Shown: piece after piece, positions 62,091-64,000 of the stretch | How positions within the stretch are numbered: the first letter of the stretch is position 1 | Layout of the letters: each line of letters starts with the position of its first letter | Assembly: GCF_024721115.1 (NCBI RefSeq) | Contig: NZ_JAMDHK010000011.1 | Coordinates: 1,055-65,054 of the forward strand | Direction of reading: 5' to 3' | DNA from: Salipiger pentaromativorans | GTDB taxonomy: Bacteria; Pseudomonadota; Alphaproteobacteria; Rhodobacterales; Rhodobacteraceae | DNA length: 64,000 bases | The notes under the pieces: model-generated | Databases searched by the model: none | What the model was told of the DNA's origin: nothing | What the model saw: only the letters and a program-made list of their open reading frames with translations | Translations under genes and position numbers: made by a program

Positions 62091-63748
62091 GCGGGTCTGT
62101 CGAGACGCAATCCTCCGGGGCGGCAAAGGCATTGCTGGAGATCGACCGGCTGTCTCTGAGCATTCATGGCAAACCCATCATGACGGATCTTTCGCTGAGC
62201 ATCGCCCCCGGCGAGATCGTTGCGCTGACCGGCGAATCCGGATCGGGGAAATCCATGACGGCGCTGGCGGCGATGGGGCTTTTGCCCCATGCCGCGCGCT
62301 GCACGGGGGCGCTGCGTCTCGATGGCACCGATCTTCTGGGGCTCTCCGAGGACAGGCTCTGCGGGATTCGCGGCCGCGAGATCGGGATGATCTTTCAGGA
62401 GCCGATGACCGCGCTCAACCCGGTGATGCGGATCGGTGATCAGGTCGCGGAGACGATCCTCGTGCACCGCGCGATGGGCCGTGCCGCCGCCCGCGCCCGG
62501 GCGGCGGAGGTGCTGGCGCGGGTCGGCTTGCCGCCAGAGCGGGTGCCGCCCGCGCGTTTTCCGCACGAGCTGTCGGGCGGGCAGCGGCAGCGTGTGGTCA
62601 TCGCCATGGCCATCGCCCTGCGCCCGCGCCTGCTGATCGCCGACGAGCCGACGACGGCGCTGGATGTGACGACGCAGGCGCAGATCCTCGATCTGCTGCG
62701 CGACCTGGTGCGCGCGGAGGGGATGGGGCTGATGATGATCACCCACGATCTGGCCGTGGTTTCGGAGATGGCCGACCGGATCGCGGTGATGCGGGGCGGG
62801 GAGATCGTCGAGCAGGGCTCGACACGGGCGCTTTTCGCGCAGATGCGGCATCCCTATACGCGCCAGCTTTTCGACGCCTCGGGGCATCGCGCCGATCTGC
62901 CTCAGGCGCGGGCCGGGGCGCCGCTGCTGCGCGTCGCCGAGGTCACCCGCAGCTATCCGGGGCCGCGGCGCGCGCTCTTCGCCCCGAGACCGGGGCTCAT
63001 CGCGGTGAACGGGGTGAGCTTCGACATCCGGCGCGGCGAGCGGGTCGGGCTGGTCGGGGAATCGGGCTGCGGCAAGTCCACGCTGGCGCGCGCCATCCTT
63101 GGGCTGGAGCCGGTGCAGGCCGGCGAGATCACGCTGGACGGGCAGCCGGTGCTCTCGCATGGCCGGCCGGATCCGGAGGTGCGCCGCCGTGTGCAGGTGG
63201 TGTTTCAGGATCCTTACGGGTCGTTCAACCCACGCCACAAGGTGGGCCGGCTTGTCTCCGAGCCCTTCCACCTGCTGCCGGACCCGCCCAGGGGCGCGGC
63301 GCGGGACAGGGCCATCGCCGAGGCGCTGACCGCCGTCGGGCTCGAGCCCGGCCATGCGGAGAGCTATATCCATGCCTTCTCGGGCGGGCAGCGGCAGCGC
63401 ATCGCCATCGCCCGGGCGCTGATCATCCGGCCCGAGCTGGTGATCTTCGACGAGGCGGTCTCGGCGCTGGACGTGCGGGTGCGGGCGCAGATCCTCGATC
63501 TAATCGCCGATCTGTCGCGGCAATACGGGCTCACCTATCTCTTCATTTCCCACGATCTGAGCGTGGTGCGCGGCATCACCGACCGGGTGCTTGTCATGCG
63601 CGCGGGCGAGATCGTCGAGCAGGGGCCGACCGAGGCCGTGTTTGACAAGCCCGGGCATTGGTATACCAAATCCTTGCTGGCTGCGGCGCCCATCCTGCCG
63701 CGGCTGTCGGGAGGAGGAGACAAGGATGCGGAACAGCCTGTGGCGTGA
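62087..63748 (+). CDS. dipeptide/oligopeptide-type ABC transporter ATP-binding protein, two fused ABC domains
   Basis: The 553-residue protein fuses two ATPase domains: the first with GESGSGKSMTAL, ELSGGQRQRV and ADEPTTALD, the second with GESGCGKSTLARA, FSGGQRQRIAIA and FDEAVSALD. It corresponds to DppD plus DppF in one chain and energises the adjacent permeases. In the second Walker B, Glu-Ala replaces the usual Glu-Pro, a common variation. Its end overlaps the aldehyde dehydrogenase start by 23 bp. Confidence 0.94.
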   Translation: MSGSVETQSSGAAKALLEIDRLSLSIHGKPIMTDLSLSIAPGEIVALTGESGSGKSMTALAAMGLLPHAARCTGALRLDGTDLLGLSEDRLCGIRGREIGMIFQEPMTALNPVMRIGDQVAETILVHRAMGRAAARARAAEVLARVGLPPERVPPARFPHELSGGQRQRVVIAMAIALRPRLLIADEPTTALDVTTQAQILDLLRDLVRAEGMGLMMITHDLAVVSEMADRIAVMRGGEIVEQGSTRALFAQMRHPYTRQLFDASGHRADLPQARAGAPLLRVAEVTRSYPGPRRALFAPRPGLIAVNGVSFDIRRGERVGLVGESGCGKSTLARAILGLEPVQAGEITLDGQPVLSHGRPDPEVRRRVQVVFQDPYGSFNPRHKVGRLVSEPFHLLPDPPRGAARDRAIAEALTAVGLEPGHAESYIHAFSGGQRQRIAIARALIIRPELVIFDEAVSALDVRVRAQILDLIADLSRQYGLTYLFISHDLSVVRGITDRVLVMRAGEIVEQGPTEAVFDKPGHWYTKSLLAAAPILPRLSGGGDKDAEQPVA

Positions 63749-64000
63749 CAGCGCCCGGATGCTGATCGGCGGCACATGGCGCGAGAGCGCCGCGACGCTG
63801 CCATTGGTCAATCCATCGACGGGAGAGGAGATCGGGCGCATCGCGCGCGGCACGGCGGCGGATATCGACGCCGCCGTGGGCGCCGCGCAGGCGGCGCTTG
63901 CGGGCGAGTGGGGCCGGAAGACGGCGCTGGAGCGCGGGCGGCTGCTGACGCGGCTTTCGGCGCTGGTGCTGGAGCAGGTCGATTTGCTGGCCGAGCTCGA
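63726..64000 (+). CDS. aldehyde dehydrogenase family protein, N-terminal part (runs off window)
   Basis: The 91 codons visible start MRNSLWRDSARMLIGGTWRE and continue VNPSTGEEIGRIARGTAADI and LLTRLSALVLEQVDLLAEL, the N-terminal NAD-binding side of the aldehyde dehydrogenase superfamily. GGAGGAGA precedes the ATG by about 8 bases; a later ATG (MLIGG, 63759) is possible. Overlap with the ABC ATPase gene indicates one operon, so it may oxidise the imported compound or a derivative. The catalytic Cys/Glu lie beyond the window. Confidence 0.88.
   Translation, partial: MRNSLWRDSARMLIGGTWRESAATLPLVNPSTGEEIGRIARGTAADIDAAVGAAQAALAGEWGRKTALERGRLLTRLSALVLEQVDLLAEL

Overview
The window is a GC-rich stretch of bacterial chromosome. 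Its gene content is that of an alphaproteobacterium of the Rhodobacteraceae/Roseobacteraceae group. Markers include malyl-CoA lyase Mcl1, the FYDLN-type acidic protein TIGR02300, a fused RimB-RimK ligase, the leuS-lptE-holA operon, the ybgC-tolQRAB-pal-cpoB-tilS-ftsH run, a ligase-associated Lhr helicase with PdeM, and DgcN/DgcA. A Salipiger-like roseobacter is my guess from overall feel; I cannot prove the genus.

Layout. 1-385: the end of an IS630-type element that has cut a DUF2237 gene. 400-5526: a compact minus-strand unit of four genes. These encode a SARP/TPR regulator, a PAP2/vanadium-haloperoxidase-like protein with a twelve-unit Asn-Arg-Gly repeat, a cytoplasmic-type subtilase and a four-helix membrane protein; this is the best candidate here for an undescribed system. 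5527-6129: no convincing gene. 6130-7836: a MerR regulator overlapping a carboxymuconolactone-decarboxylase-like gene, an IS3 remnant and a small P-loop ATPase. 8006-8501: tRNA-Ala(GGC) and TIGR02300. 8609-12342: a metalloprotease, a GntR regulator, accA, and divergent lysE/lrp. 12479-15910: ilvD and rimBK. 16014-18117: a secreted protein, a Gmad2-LysM protein and mcl1. 18378-22511: D-amino-acid genes dgcN, dgcA and dat around an operator-rich DUF5671 gene. 22566-27512: a BON/OmpA protein, a flavoprotein, an MscS channel and an HNH protein. 27676-29600: a formate/nitrite-type channel and an NsrR-like regulator. 29702-31510: a glycosyltransferase and a VOC protein. 31883-35935: leuS-lptE-holA. 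36013-37203: a permease. 37314-47320: the Tol-Pal operon running into tilS, ftsH and a methyltransferase. 47438-51331: a MOSC protein, then fhs, chorismate mutase and folD. 51383-55009: a thioesterase, pdeM and an Lhr-like helicase. 55181-58443: a CBS protein, yghU, purE and purK. 58513-64000: a PhnM-like amidohydrolase, a Nudix protein, an oligopeptide-type ABC transporter and the start of an aldehyde dehydrogenase.

Most of the window is core housekeeping sequence: envelope integrity (Tol-Pal), LPS assembly, translation (leuS, tilS, tRNA-Ala, rimBK), C1-folate and purine synthesis, and branched-chain amino acid and fatty acid synthesis. Accessory character is concentrated in the first 8 kb, where there are two transposon scars and the odd four-gene unit. 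Short intergenic repeats occur as at least three families: a GTATTT...AAAGA element (five copies), a 24-bp hairpin related to GGTGGGCA/TGCCCACC (two copies), and a hairpin with the conserved loop TCCCACGGG upstream of leuS and fhs. Several palindromes at gene starts look like operators. No CRISPR array, prophage, rRNA operon or recognised defence island was seen.
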